NCBI RefSeq assembly: GCF_013362815.1
Contig: NZ_JABFVK010000015.1
Coordinates: 1 to 64,000 of the forward strand
Length of the DNA: 64,000 nt
Direction: 5' to 3'
From: Hamadaea sp.
Lineage (GTDB): Bacteria > Actinomycetota > Actinomycetes > Mycobacteriales > Micromonosporaceae
The notes under the pieces are model-generated. The model ran no database searches. It saw only the letters and a program-made list of their open reading frames with translations, and was not told the DNA's origin. The translations under genes were made by a program, and so were the position numbers. Of this stretch, positions 24,827 to 33,643 are shown in pieces; position 1 is the stretch's first letter, and every line of letters begins with the position of its first letter.

Positions 24827-25788
24827 CAAGCAGTGCGTACTACGGCGTGAGCCCGGAAGTGTTCGCCGCACGGCAGGCGCTCACCGAGGGTTTGGACGCC
24901 CTTCGCACTTCACTCAACGAACTTCTCCTGAATCCGCTACTGAGCGTCACCTCGCGCGGCGAGGGCGCCACCGTCCGGGCGCGTACCCGGACCAAGACCG
25001 GCAACGACAGCGGCCACCACAACCCGGCCGCGAAGACCCCCGCCACGAAGCCGATCGGCGGCCGGGTCAACGGGCGGCCGGTCGCCCCCGCCCAAGGCGG
25101 GACGGTCACCGTGCCCGACTCGGAGACCACGCTGCTCCCGGTCCTCCCCGAGGAGGACACCCAGCGCGTCGACCCGCCCGGTGGCGGGCAGCCGGCGTAC
25201 CCGAGCCGGCCGGATCCGTCCGACGCCGCCGCCGAGGTGTGGGCGCTCGTCGAGCGGGCCCAGGCGGGCGAGGCCGAGGCGTTCGGCCTGATCTACGACC
25301 GGTACGTCGACACCGTCTTCCGGTTCATCTACTTCCGCGTGGGCAACCGGCCGCTGGCCGAGGATCTGACCAGCGACACCTTCCTGCGCGCGCTCAAGCG
25401 CATCGGCAGCTTCACCTGGCAGGGCCGCGACCTGGGCGCGTGGCTGGTGACCATCGCCCGCAACCTGGTCGCCGACCATTTCAAATCCGGGCGGTACCGC
25501 CTCGAGGTGACCACCGGCGACGTCCTCGACGCCGACCGCGAGGACCGGGGTCCCGAGGGCAGCCCGGAGGCCGCCGTCGTCGACCACATCACCAACGTCG
25601 CCCTGCTGACCGCCGTCAAGCAGCTGAACCCGGAGCAGCAGGAATGCATCGTGCTGCGCTTCCTCCAGGGTTTCTCCGTGGCGGAGACCGCGCAGGCGAT
25701 GGGCAAGAACGAGGGCGCCATCAAGGCGCTGCAGTACCGAGCCGTCCGCGCACTCGCCCGACTGCTTCCGGAGGGCTTCCAGCCGTGA
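24823..25788 (+). CDS. bldN: BldN-type ECF sigma factor with long N-terminal extension
   Basis: RNA polymerase sigma factor, 321 residues from the ATG at 24823 (GGAGGTGACGGC precedes). Sigma region 2 is at about 148-215 (AEAFGLIYDRYVDTVFRFIY; TSDTFLRALKRI; WLVTIARNLVADHF) and region 4 at about 255-310 (QECIVLRFLQGFSVAETAQA). It is preceded by about 138 residues without similarity to sigma domains. Streptomyces BldN also has an N-terminal pro-sequence (about 86 residues, from memory), removed during development. Synteny with hem-rex and a DUF5667 membrane protein downstream support the BldN call. In Streptomyces BldN drives aerial-growth genes. Confidence 0.85.
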   Translation: MTSSAYYGVSPEVFAARQALTEGLDALRTSLNELLLNPLLSVTSRGEGATVRARTRTKTGNDSGHHNPAAKTPATKPIGGRVNGRPVAPAQGGTVTVPDSETTLLPVLPEEDTQRVDPPGGGQPAYPSRPDPSDAAAEVWALVERAQAGEAEAFGLIYDRYVDTVFRFIYFRVGNRPLAEDLTSDTFLRALKRIGSFTWQGRDLGAWLVTIARNLVADHFKSGRYRLEVTTGDVLDADREDRGPEGSPEAAVVDHITNVALLTAVKQLNPEQQECIVLRFLQGFSVAETAQAMGKNEGAIKALQYRAVRALARLLPEGFQP

Positions 25789-25933
25789 CCCCGCTCACCG
25801 CCCCCGCAGTGAGCCGAGTCACGCCCCGGCTCTCCGTAACCCGAGACCCCCTGCGGCCGTTTGACCGAGTACGACCGGAGTCCGTGAACACACTCCGGCA
25901 GTCCGCCGCGACCAGCGAAGGGGGGTGCCCGCT

Positions 25934-26974
25934 ATGAACACAGTCTTCGACCGGCGGCGCGCCGAGCGCTTCGCCCGACTCCTGGACGAGGCCAACGGCG
26001 GCCGACGCCACCATTCCCACGCCCGTCTCGACACCCAGCTCGCGGAGTTCGTGACGCTCGGCGACCAGCTCCGGGGCACACACGTGCCGGGGCCGACGCC
26101 GGACTTCCGAAGCAGTCTGCGAGCACAATTGATGGCCACCGCCGAACGGGAGGGCATCGGCGTCACCGCGACCGAGCCGGAACCGATCCTGGTGAAGCCC
26201 GCCCGGTCGCGTACGCGTATCGCGATCATCGCGGGCGTGGCGACCGGCACGCTGGCCGTCTCCGGCATCTCCATGGCCAGCGGCGATGCCAATCCGGGCG
26301 ACGCGCTCTACCAGGTCAAGCGATCGACGGAACGGGCTCAGCTGGCGCTCGCCAGCTCAGACCTGTCCCGTGGGCAGCTCTACCTGGAGTTCGCCCGTAC
26401 GCGGTTGGGCGAAGCCAGCGCGGTCCGGTCGGACGGCACCGGCTTCACGTCCGCCCTGGGCGACATGGACAAGGACACGGTCGAGGGCGTACGCCTGCTG
26501 ACCACTTCGGCCATGGGACAGAGCGGCGCGGCCGCCCTCGACATGGTCGACCGGTTCGTGACCGACCAGAAGTCGCTGATGGGTCAGCTCACCGCCCTGG
26601 TGGACGGGCCGTCTCGGCAGCGGGCGGAGGCTTCGAAGGCACTGCTCGACGCGATCTCCGACCGCTCGCACTCGCTGCGCGCCGCCCTCGCCTGTGGGGC
26701 GGGCACCGCGACGGCGGACGGACTCGGTCCGGCAGCGGCGCCGTGCCCGACGCCGGCCGGTCAGCAGCCGGAGACGAGCATTCCGCGAGGCACCTCGACG
26801 ATCACCCCGCGTCCGGCAACGGCGCCGAGCGCGGGGGTCAGCGGCGAGGCGACGACGCCGGCCCAGATCGCTCCGTCCTCCTCCGCCACGCCGAAGCCGT
26901 CGGCGAGCACCGAGGGTGACGAGGGACTGCTCGGCGAACTCGGCCGCATCCTGGGTGATCTGCTCGGTAACTGA
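25934..26974 (+). CDS. Membrane anti-sigma-like protein with DUF5667-type domain (RsbN-like)
   Basis: 346-residue single-pass protein. The cytoplasmic N-terminus (1-92) starts DRRRAERFARLLDEANGGRR, a helical segment seen in anti-sigma partners of BldN. The membrane helix is at about 95-115. An extracytoplasmic helical domain follows (GDANPGDALYQVKRSTERAQ, DUF5667-like), then a Thr/Pro/Ser-rich tail and a final helix. ATG at 25934 follows GAAGGGGG; a GTG at 25925 lies in frame. Position directly after bldN matches rsbN of Streptomyces. Role inferred: it holds BldN at the membrane until a signal arrives. Confidence 0.75.
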   Translation: MNTVFDRRRAERFARLLDEANGGRRHHSHARLDTQLAEFVTLGDQLRGTHVPGPTPDFRSSLRAQLMATAEREGIGVTATEPEPILVKPARSRTRIAIIAGVATGTLAVSGISMASGDANPGDALYQVKRSTERAQLALASSDLSRGQLYLEFARTRLGEASAVRSDGTGFTSALGDMDKDTVEGVRLLTTSAMGQSGAAALDMVDRFVTDQKSLMGQLTALVDGPSRQRAEASKALLDAISDRSHSLRAALACGAGTATADGLGPAAAPCPTPAGQQPETSIPRGTSTITPRPATAPSAGVSGEATTPAQIAPSSSATPKPSASTEGDEGLLGELGRILGDLLGN

Positions 26975-27011
26975 TCACCGAACGAGCGTCAGCGGTTAAA
27001 CCGCACGCCAC

Positions 27012-27039
27012 GGGGGCGTCACCGCAGGGTGACGCCCCC
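27012..27039 (+). terminator. Hairpin terminator after rsbN-like gene
   Basis: Perfect 12-bp stem GGGGGCGTCACC with GCAG loop, 37 bases after the stop; no T-tract, as is common in high-GC actinobacteria. Confidence 0.75.
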
Positions 27040-27098
27040 GATCGCATCCACCCGCTACGCTCGAAGTCGTGTTGCCACAATCAGGAGGCGAAGCGGTC

Positions 27099-27887
27099 GT
27101 GACGGAGCCCCACGAGCGCATCAAGGCGGCTGCCTTCTTCGATCTGGACAACACCCTCATGCAGGGCGCTTCGCTCTACTACTTCGCCCGTGGCCTGGCG
27201 GCCCGGAAGTACTTCACGACGACCGACCTGCTCCGGTTCGGCTGGAGCCAGGTCAAGTTCCGCCTGCTCGCGGCCGAGCACGCCGGAGACATCGCCGAGG
27301 CGCGCCAGGCGGCGCTCGCCTTCATCGAGGGCTGGCGGGTCGAGGACGTCAAACGGCTCAGCGAAGAGATCTTCGACGAGCTGATGGCCGAACGGATCTG
27401 GGCCGGCACCCGGGCCATCGCCGAGCAGCACATCACCGACGGCGACCGGGTCTGGCTGGTCACCGCCGCCCCGGTCGAGCTCGGGGAGGTGATCGCCCGG
27501 CGGCTGGGCCTGACCGGCGCGCTCGGGACGGTGGCGGAGATCCGCGACGGCGTCTACACCGGACGGCTGGTCGGCGAGATGCTGCACGGCCCGGCGAAGG
27601 AGACAGCGGTCGAAGCGCTGGCCGCCGCCGAGGGCTTCGACCTCGCCGACTGTTATGCGTACTCGGACTCGGTGAACGATCTGCCGATGCTCAGCGCGGT
27701 CGGGCACCCGACCGCGGTCAACCCGGACAGCGCGTTGCGCCGCCACGCTCGCGCACGCTCGTGGCAGATCCGCGATTTCCGGACCGGCCGCAAGGCGGCG
27801 AAGGTGGCGGTCCCGGCGACGCTGGCGGCCGGGGTGCTCGCCGGTGCGGTCGTGGCAGGACTGGCGATCCGCGCTCGCCGCGACTGA
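27099..27887 (+). CDS. HAD-IB family phosphatase, SerB-like, with C-terminal membrane helix
   Basis: 262 residues from a GTG at 27099, which follows AGGAGG by ten bases. TACGCT at 27056-27061 is the likely -10 box, and an in-frame GTG at 27069 is less likely. Motif I FFDLDNTLMQGAS, motif II LVTAAPVELGEVIA and motif III/IV CYAYSDSVNDLPML are those of the HAD-IB group. It ends with a hydrophobic helix (VAVPATLAAGVLAGAVVAGLAI) and basic tail, so it is probably membrane bound. Counterpart of mycobacterial serB1 (Rv0505c) by position. True substrate unproven. Confidence 0.85.
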   Translation: MTEPHERIKAAAFFDLDNTLMQGASLYYFARGLAARKYFTTTDLLRFGWSQVKFRLLAAEHAGDIAEARQAALAFIEGWRVEDVKRLSEEIFDELMAERIWAGTRAIAEQHITDGDRVWLVTAAPVELGEVIARRLGLTGALGTVAEIRDGVYTGRLVGEMLHGPAKETAVEALAAAEGFDLADCYAYSDSVNDLPMLSAVGHPTAVNPDSALRRHARARSWQIRDFRTGRKAAKVAVPATLAAGVLAGAVVAGLAIRARRD

Positions 27888-27905
27888 CCTGCCCGAACCC
27901 GGCGA

Positions 27906-29024
27906 TCAGCGCAGGGTGTGCAGATCCAGCACGTGCCAGGTGACGTCGTCGCCCATCCCGGAGCCCCACCAGACGAACCCGTTCCGGCCCATGATCTGCC
28001 CGGCTCCGTCGGACAGGTTGATCGTCCGGCGCTCACGGACGTCGTACAGCAGGACCTGCTGGCGGGCGAGGGCGGAGGCGCCCGAGCCCTGCCGGGAGTA
28101 GACCTCCCAGCGGTCGAGCAGTCCGACGTCCACCAGGGCCGCGGTCACCGAGCCGGACGCCGCCCGATGCCGCTGACTGCCGTCGGTACGCATGACGTCG
28201 ATCCGGGTCGCGCCGCCGTCACCGCCCAGCACTAGTACGCGGCACAGTGCCGAACTGCAGCTGACCAGCTCCGACTGCTGGTTCGGAATGGGCGTACGCC
28301 GACCGGTCTTCCAGTTGACCAGGGCGGTCGCACCCCCACCGGCGGTCATCGCGGTGACGAGCCAGTCGCCGCCGACCGCCTGCCAGCCGCCGTCGATCCG
28401 GCGCACCGAGACGGTGCCGCCGGTCACCGAGATCGAGCGGATCTCCGAGCTCAGCCCGTCGCCGGGGGCCGCCGCCACCCAGTACACCCGGCTGTCGCGG
28501 ATGAGCAGGTCGTACTGCGAGTTGAAGAACGCGAAGTCGCCGAGATCCCGGGTCAGGACGCGGGCGTCCGAGCCGTCCCGGCCGGCGATCCAGATGGCGG
28601 CGTCGCCCTGTCCGTCGTCGCCGGCCGTCTGCTCCAGCCAGGCGATCCGATCGTCGCCCGTGGTGAAGCCGCCGAACTGGGGAGCCTCCTCCGCGCCCAG
28701 CGTGCGTACCGTGCGGAGAGTGCCTTCCGGGCCGAGGATCACCAACGCCGTCGAGCCGCCGGTGGACGGTGTCGCCGTGCCCAGCGACGTCTGCCCGTCC
28801 AGAAACAACATCGGCTGGTACGCCCAATCGCCCTCGACATAGCCGGGAACGTCCACGACGGCGGCCGACGGATAGGCCTCCTTCAGCGTCCAGTCCGTCC
28901 CCGGTGGATGCGGAGCCGGGAGGGTCAGCAGCCGGACCGAAGCCGCCAGTGCCACGACCAGCGCGGCGACGCCGCCGATCCGCAGCGTCGACCGGTGTCT
29001 GTGCAGACCGGGAGGCACTTCCAC
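27906..29024 (-). CDS. Membrane-anchored beta-propeller-like protein of unknown function
   Basis: 372 residues with an N-terminal membrane helix (about 16-34) and a large extracytoplasmic part of repeated beta-strand units. Segments such as GDDRIAWLEQ, RDSRVYWVAA and GRNGFVWWGS look like TolB/WD-type blades. Two cysteines (SCSSALC) may form a disulfide. GTG at 29024 starts ten bases after the stop of the acyltransferase gene upstream, so the two are probably co-transcribed. I do not recognise a specific function. Confidence 0.7.
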   Translation of the reverse strand: MEVPPGLHRHRSTLRIGGVAALVVALAASVRLLTLPAPHPPGTDWTLKEAYPSAAVVDVPGYVEGDWAYQPMLFLDGQTSLGTATPSTGGSTALVILGPEGTLRTVRTLGAEEAPQFGGFTTGDDRIAWLEQTAGDDGQGDAAIWIAGRDGSDARVLTRDLGDFAFFNSQYDLLIRDSRVYWVAAAPGDGLSSEIRSISVTGGTVSVRRIDGGWQAVGGDWLVTAMTAGGGATALVNWKTGRRTPIPNQQSELVSCSSALCRVLVLGGDGGATRIDVMRTDGSQRHRAASGSVTAALVDVGLLDRWEVYSRQGSGASALARQQVLLYDVRERRTINLSDGAGQIMGRNGFVWWGSGMGDDVTWHVLDLHTLR

Positions 29025-29034
29025 AAGCTACTGC

Positions 29035-29925
29035 TTACTGCGCAAAGGGGTCGGGTCGCCGCTCCAGCAGACCGTGGATCATCTCCTGAACGGTCTCGCG
29101 TACCTGGTCGGCCAGGTTGAAGACGACCATCGGATCGTCGGCCTGATCCACGAGATCCTCGGTCGGGATCGGCTCGCCGAACTCGATCAGCCACTTGCTC
29201 GGCAACGGCACCAGGCCCAGCGGCCCCAGCCACGGGAAGGTCGGCGTCACCGGGAAGTACGGCGCGCCGAGCACCCGGGCCAGCGGCTTGATGTTGCCGA
29301 TCAGGGGATAGATCTCCTCGGCGCCCACGATCGCGGCGGGGATGATCGGCACCCCCGTACGCAGAGCGGCCGAGACGAAGCCGCCCCGGCCGAAACGCTG
29401 CAGCTTGTAACGGTCACGGAAAGGCTTGCCGACGCCCTTGAACCCCTCGGGGAAGACGCCCACCAGTTCGCCCCCGGCGAGCAGGCGCTCGGCGTCCGGC
29501 GTACAGGCCAGCGTCGCACCTGACTTGCGGGCGAGCTCGCTCAGACCGGGCAGCTTGAAGACGAAGTCCGCACCCAGCAGGCGCAGGTGGCGGTTGCCCT
29601 CCGACTCGTCGTGGCAGGCGATCGCCAGCATCAGCGCGTCCAGGGCCACCGTGCCGGAGTGGTTGCCGACCAGCAGCGCTCCACCGTCGGCCGGGATGTG
29701 CTTCGCGCCGAAGATCTCGGTGCGGAACCACTCCCGCTGCAACAGCCGCATCATCGGATGGAAGAGGCCCTCGGTCAGCTCCTGGTCGAAGCCGAACTCG
29801 TCGACCTCGTACGCCCCGGACAGCCGCCGACGCAGGAACGCCAATCCAGAGGCGACTCGACGATCCCAGGCGTCGTCCTGCTCGGTCAGCGGCGACTGGG
29901 GAAGCGAGTGTTCAGGAGCCGACAT
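29035..29925 (-). CDS. 1-acyl-sn-glycerol-3-phosphate acyltransferase-like (PlsC family)
   Basis: 296-residue acyltransferase of the LPLAT superfamily. The catalytic NHSGTVALD (HX4D) is near residue 88 and the glycerol-phosphate binding VFPEGFKGVGKPF near 154. A long N-terminal extension precedes the domain. It may acylate lysophosphatidate or another lipid alcohol. The start abuts the stop of the epimerase gene (TGAATG). The pair epimerase-acyltransferase after bS22 equals Rv0501-Rv0502 in M. tuberculosis. Confidence 0.87.
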   Translation of the reverse strand: MSAPEHSLPQSPLTEQDDAWDRRVASGLAFLRRRLSGAYEVDEFGFDQELTEGLFHPMMRLLQREWFRTEIFGAKHIPADGGALLVGNHSGTVALDALMLAIACHDESEGNRHLRLLGADFVFKLPGLSELARKSGATLACTPDAERLLAGGELVGVFPEGFKGVGKPFRDRYKLQRFGRGGFVSAALRTGVPIIPAAIVGAEEIYPLIGNIKPLARVLGAPYFPVTPTFPWLGPLGLVPLPSKWLIEFGEPIPTEDLVDQADDPMVVFNLADQVRETVQEMIHGLLERRPDPFAQ

Positions 29926-30969
29926 TCACCGCACCTCTTCGCGTACCCGATGGATCATGTCGAGGAAGGACCGCTCAGCCGCCGCCAGCCGGTCGGGAGT
30001 GACCAGCGCGCCGGACTGGTGCGAGCGGACGAAGTCCGCGAAGGCGTCGGGAGTCGAGCGCGGCGTGAAGCCGAATTCGCTGACCAGACGCGTGGTGTCG
30101 ACCACGCGGCCGTGCACGAACAGGTCGATCTGGTCGTTGCTGATGAGCCCGCGGCCGGTCGCGGCGCTGGCGGCGAGGGCCTGCTCGACGATCGGCACCG
30201 CGATGCGGCCGGCGCGGCGGATGGCCTGCGAGAGCGTGATGATCCCGGGTCCCGCGACGTTGAACGTGCCGGGGTGGCTTTCGAGCACGGACCGCTCGAG
30301 GACCTCCAGCGCGTCGTCGACGTGGACGAACTGCATGCGGGGATCGCGGCCGAGCACGGTCGGCACGGTGGGCCGGGCCAGGTAGCGCAGCAGCGCGGTC
30401 TCGGCGGTGGCCCCGATGAACGGCGCGAATCGCAACACCGTCGCGGTCACGTCCGGACGGCGGCGGCGGAATCCGCGCACGTAGCTCTCGATGTCGAGGA
30501 TGTCGCGGGCATAGCCGCCGCGCGGCACCTCGCGCGGCTCGGTGTCCTCGGTGAAGACGGCAGGGTCGCGGAAGGAGGCCCCGTACGCGGCCGTCGAGGA
30601 GCGCACCACCAGCCGACGCAGCGTGTCGGCCTGTTGACAGGCGGCCAGCAGCTGCATCGTGCCGATGACGTTCTGCTCTTTCATCGCCGCCCGGCCGCCC
30701 CGCGCCTGATCGGGCGAGGAGATGACGGCTAGGTGCACCACGGCTTCGACACCGAGATCGGCGATGACCTCGCCGGCAGCGCGCAGATCCGCCTGCACGA
30801 CTTCGACGGAGCTGTCCGCCAGCAGGGGCTCGACCTCGGGATGCGGCGGGAACGGGTCCAGCCCGATCACCCGGCCGACCCCGGTACGCGTGGCGAGGTT
30901 GGCCGCGACCCGCGCGCCGAGGAACCGGCTCACGCCGGTGACCAGAACCACTTCGGGTCTCGTCGCCAT
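29926..30969 (-). CDS. NAD-dependent epimerase/dehydratase (SDR)
   Basis: 347-residue extended short-chain dehydrogenase. The NAD-binding TGVSRFLGARVAANL is near residue 11 and VHLAVISSPDQARGG near 78. The catalytic area has SSTAAYGAS near 123, where the Tyr of the usual YxxxK is not plainly placed (GGYARDILDIE near 150 is the best candidate). A GalE-type sugar epimerase role is often assigned to the mycobacterial counterpart (Rv0501), but this is not certain. ATG at 30969 follows AGGTGGGGG. Probably co-transcribed with the acyltransferase and propeller genes. Confidence 0.85.
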   Translation of the reverse strand: MATRPEVVLVTGVSRFLGARVAANLATRTGVGRVIGLDPFPPHPEVEPLLADSSVEVVQADLRAAGEVIADLGVEAVVHLAVISSPDQARGGRAAMKEQNVIGTMQLLAACQQADTLRRLVVRSSTAAYGASFRDPAVFTEDTEPREVPRGGYARDILDIESYVRGFRRRRPDVTATVLRFAPFIGATAETALLRYLARPTVPTVLGRDPRMQFVHVDDALEVLERSVLESHPGTFNVAGPGIITLSQAIRRAGRIAVPIVEQALAASAATGRGLISNDQIDLFVHGRVVDTTRLVSEFGFTPRSTPDAFADFVRSHQSGALVTPDRLAAAERSFLDMIHRVREEVR

Positions 30970-31062
30970 GCTCCCCCACCTGGACTGAGCCCGGACCGCC
31001 GCACGTGGGCAGCGTGCCGGGCTCAGATACCCGCTGCTATGACGCCGGCGAACCGGCGCGGG

Positions 31063-31164
31063 TCACTTGCCGAGACGACGACGCTGGACGCGGGTCTTGC
31101 GCAGCAGCTTGCGGTGCTTCTTCTTAGCCATGCGCTTGCGGCGCTTCTTGACCACGGAGCCCAT
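31063..31164 (-). CDS. 30S ribosomal protein bS22 (AURKAIP1/COX24-domain peptide)
   Basis: 33-residue extremely basic peptide [20 protein letters not shown] then [13 protein letters not shown], too short for most gene callers. It matches, from memory, the actinobacterial ribosomal peptide encoded by Rv0500B, now called bS22. ATG at 31164 follows GAGAGGG. The neighbourhood (DNA-binding excisionase-type gene before, epimerase after) is the same as Rv0500A-Rv0500B-Rv0501. Confidence 0.93.
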   Translation of the reverse strand: MGSVVKKRRKRMAKKKHRKLLRKTRVQRRRLGK

Positions 31165-31331
31165 ACGGCAGCCCTCTCATAACATGCTTCGGTTTCGCCC
31201 GGCGCGCGAACGCGCCATGGCGGAAGTTGGACATCTCGCCCCGCCCTCGGTTCGCGTACGCGCGAACGGGGCCGGAGCCGCTGTCCAGGGTAACCGCACG
31301 CATGCGTGTTCGTGAAACCGGGCGGTCACCC

Positions 31332-31547
31332 TCATGCGGCTTGGGAGAACGCGCCCCTCAAGTATTCGTGGACCGCGTGCTCAGGCACTCGAAACGATCG
31401 CCCGACGCGGACGGCGGTCAGATCACCGGAGTGGACCAGCCGATACACGGTCATCTTCGAGACCCGCATCAGCGTCGCCACCTCGGCGACCGTGAGGAAG
31501 CGCACCTCCGCGAGCTCGTTGTCGTGTGGCGCTCCGCGCGAATTCAT
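31332..31547 (-). CDS. Excisionase-family helix-turn-helix DNA-binding protein
   Basis: 71-residue MerR/excisionase-like protein. The winged helix is FLTVAEVATLMRVSKMTVYR followed by LVHSGDLTAVRVGRSFRVPE. ATG at 31547 follows GGGGGATAGG. It is the counterpart of Rv0500A, and in Streptomyces of a BldD-target gene near bldN (from memory, bdtA). Probably a small transcription factor rather than a phage excisionase, because no mobile element is near. Confidence 0.88.
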   Translation of the reverse strand: MNSRGAPHDNELAEVRFLTVAEVATLMRVSKMTVYRLVHSGDLTAVRVGRSFRVPEHAVHEYLRGAFSQAA

Positions 31548-31675
31548 GCCTATCCCCCATCCAGCGTGTAAGTAGAACGTTAGCGGGGCTCATGTGGCTA
31601 ACGCGACAGCTTTCCGTAATCGCTCGAACACAGCTCGCAGCCGCTCGAGTGATCGCTGGGCGCTGGTAGGTGCCA

Positions 31676-31728
31676 GATCAGGGATCTCGGTCGAATCTTC
31701 GGTCAAGATTCGACACAGAACCCTGATC
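31676..31728. repeat. Palindromic intergenic element, family B copy 2
   Basis: 24-bp arms (31676-31699 and 31705-31728; core GATCAGGGATCTCGGTCGAA) with three mismatches and a 5-nt loop. It lies in the 210-base gap 31548-31757 downstream of the ABC permease. Confidence 0.75.
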
Positions 31729-31757
31729 CAGCGCCTAAACCAGACAGCGCGAAACGG

Positions 31758-32942
31758 TCATTCGGTACGCAGAGCGACCACCGGGTCGAGCCGCCCGGCC
31801 CGCTGCGCGGGCACGACGCCGAAGATGATCCCGACGCCGGCCGATACGCCGAAGGCGAGCGCGAGCGACCACCAGGTGACGGTGGCAGGCACCGGCGAGA
31901 GCGCAGCAGTGATCAACGACGCGGCGACGCCCAACGCCATCCCCAGTACGCCGCCGATGGTGGTCAGCAGCACCGCCTCCAGCAGGAACTGCACACCGAT
32001 GTCGCGAGGTTTCGCGCCGACCGCCTTGCGTAGCCCGATCTCCTTGGTTCGTTCCCGAACCGAGACCAGCATGATGTTCGAGACTCCAACCCCGCCGACG
32101 AGCAGAGAGATTCCGGCGATCGCGGCGAGCACCGTCGTCAGCACCCCGAGGATGTCGGCCAGTACGCCGAGGATCTGATCCTGGGTGACGGCGCTGAACT
32201 CGGTGTCCGGATGACGTTTGCGCAGCTCGGCGAGGACTCGGTCGCCGAGCGGGCCGACCGACTCCGCGTCCGGGGCCTTGATCGCGAAGGCGTCGATCCG
32301 GTTCGTCCCGAACAGTCGCTGAGCCGTGCTGATCGGGATGTGCACCTCGGTGTCCCGGTCGACGCCGAGGCTCTGTCCCAGCGGCTCGAACACCCCGACG
32401 ACGCGGAAGCGTACGCCCGCGATCGTGATCTGCCGCCCGACCGCTTCACGGTCACCGAACAGCACGTGAGCCGTCTTCGAGCCGAGCACGGCCACCCGCC
32501 GCCCGGTGTCGACGTCCGTCCGCGCCAGATAAGTCCCGCTGTGCACTGTGCGTACGAAGACCTTGGGGGTGGTCTCCATGACACCGAGCACCGTGGTGAA
32601 GGTGGAGTTCCGCCCGGCTCGCACGGTTTCCCCGGAGGTCAGCGACACCGTCACCCGGTCGCGATCGCCGACGGTCCGGATGACGGCGTTGAGATCGCTC
32701 GTGTCCAGCGGCGACGCGGTCGGCGCGGAATTGAAGTCCACCTTGCCGGGCACCACGAACATCAGGTTCGCGCCCAGCCCCTCGACCTGCGACTCGACCT
32801 CGTTCTTCGTGCCCGTGCCGAGCGCGACGAGCACGACGACCGCACCGACCCCGATCACCATGCCCAGCATCGTCAGGCCGCTGCGCAGCCGGTTGGCCCG
32901 CAACGCGTCCAGCGCCACCCGCCACGCTTCCGCCAGCCTCAC
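31758..32942 (-). CDS. MacB/FtsX-type ABC transporter permease
   Basis: 394 residues with four membrane helices: one at about 20-42 and three in the C-terminal third. A large periplasmic-type MacB domain lies between them. FtsX-family motifs include RANRLRSGLTMLGMVIGVGA, ERTKEIGLRKAVGAK and the final VPAQRAGRLDPVVALR. The start overlaps the stop of the ATPase gene (GTGA). With the ATPase and adaptor it should form a mechanotransmission-type exporter; the cargo is unknown. Confidence 0.9.
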   Translation of the reverse strand: MRLAEAWRVALDALRANRLRSGLTMLGMVIGVGAVVVLVALGTGTKNEVESQVEGLGANLMFVVPGKVDFNSAPTASPLDTSDLNAVIRTVGDRDRVTVSLTSGETVRAGRNSTFTTVLGVMETTPKVFVRTVHSGTYLARTDVDTGRRVAVLGSKTAHVLFGDREAVGRQITIAGVRFRVVGVFEPLGQSLGVDRDTEVHIPISTAQRLFGTNRIDAFAIKAPDAESVGPLGDRVLAELRKRHPDTEFSAVTQDQILGVLADILGVLTTVLAAIAGISLLVGGVGVSNIMLVSVRERTKEIGLRKAVGAKPRDIGVQFLLEAVLLTTIGGVLGMALGVAASLITAALSPVPATVTWWSLALAFGVSAGVGIIFGVVPAQRAGRLDPVVALRTE

Positions 32943-33643
32943 GCCGCCCCGCCCTCGTCCGCCTCGATGACGCCGTCTCGCATGTGGATGCGCCGCTTGG
33001 CCCGCGCAGCCACCTCCCGATCGTGGGTGACCAGCACCAACGCCGCGTTCGACTCCGCGTTCAACCGCTCCAGCAGCTCCATCACCGCGTGCCCGGTCGC
33101 GGTGTCGAGGTTGCCGGTCGGCTCGTCGGCCAGCAGCACGGTCGGCTCGGTCACCAGCGCCCGCGCGATCGCGACCCGCTGCTGCTCACCGCCCGACAGC
33201 TGGTTGGGGCGATGATCCACGCGGTGCTCCAGGCCGACGCGCGCCAGCATCTCGCGGGCCCGCGCCCGGCGCTCGCGGGCGCTCAGACCGCGATAGACCA
33301 GCGGCAACGCGACATTGTCCAAGGCAGTGGTACGCGCAAGGAGGTGAAACGACTGGAAGACGAAGCCGATGGTCTCGTTGCGGAGCTGTGCGAGCTCTGC
33401 GGGCGTCAGCGAGGAGACGTCGCGACCGTCGATCCGCAGAGTTCCCGCCGAGGGCCGATCCAGGCCGCCGAGCAGGTGCATCAGGGTCGACTTGCCGGAG
33501 CCGGAGGGGCCGACGACGGCCACGTACGCGGCGCGCTCGACCGTGAAGGAGACGCCTCGCAACGCCGGGACGGTGACACCGCCCAGGTCGTACGTGCGCT
33601 CCACGTCCACCGCCTCGACGGCCGCCGACTCGGGCACCGTCAC
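32939..33643 (-). CDS. ABC transporter ATP-binding protein (LolD/MacB type)
   Basis: 234-residue ATPase. Walker A GPSGSGKSTLMHLLG near residue 42, signature LSGGEQQRVAIARAL near 143, Walker B VLLADEPTGNLD near 164 and the switch His in LVTHDREVA are all present. The N-terminal strand VERTYDLGGVTVPALRGVSF is typical of the MacB/LolD subfamily. Overlaps both neighbours by GTGA (stop/start), so the three genes are one translational unit. Confidence 0.94.
   Translation of the reverse strand: MTVPESAAVEAVDVERTYDLGGVTVPALRGVSFTVERAAYVAVVGPSGSGKSTLMHLLGGLDRPSAGTLRIDGRDVSSLTPAELAQLRNETIGFVFQSFHLLARTTALDNVALPLVYRGLSARERRARAREMLARVGLEHRVDHRPNQLSGGEQQRVAIARALVTEPTVLLADEPTGNLDTATGHAVMELLERLNAESNAALVLVTHDREVAARAKRRIHMRDGVIEADEGGAA

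Noticed and set aside
31332-31547. Phage excisionase and integrated element
   Set aside because: The HTH protein sits in a conserved core neighbourhood with bS22 and no integrase, att site or other phage gene is seen.
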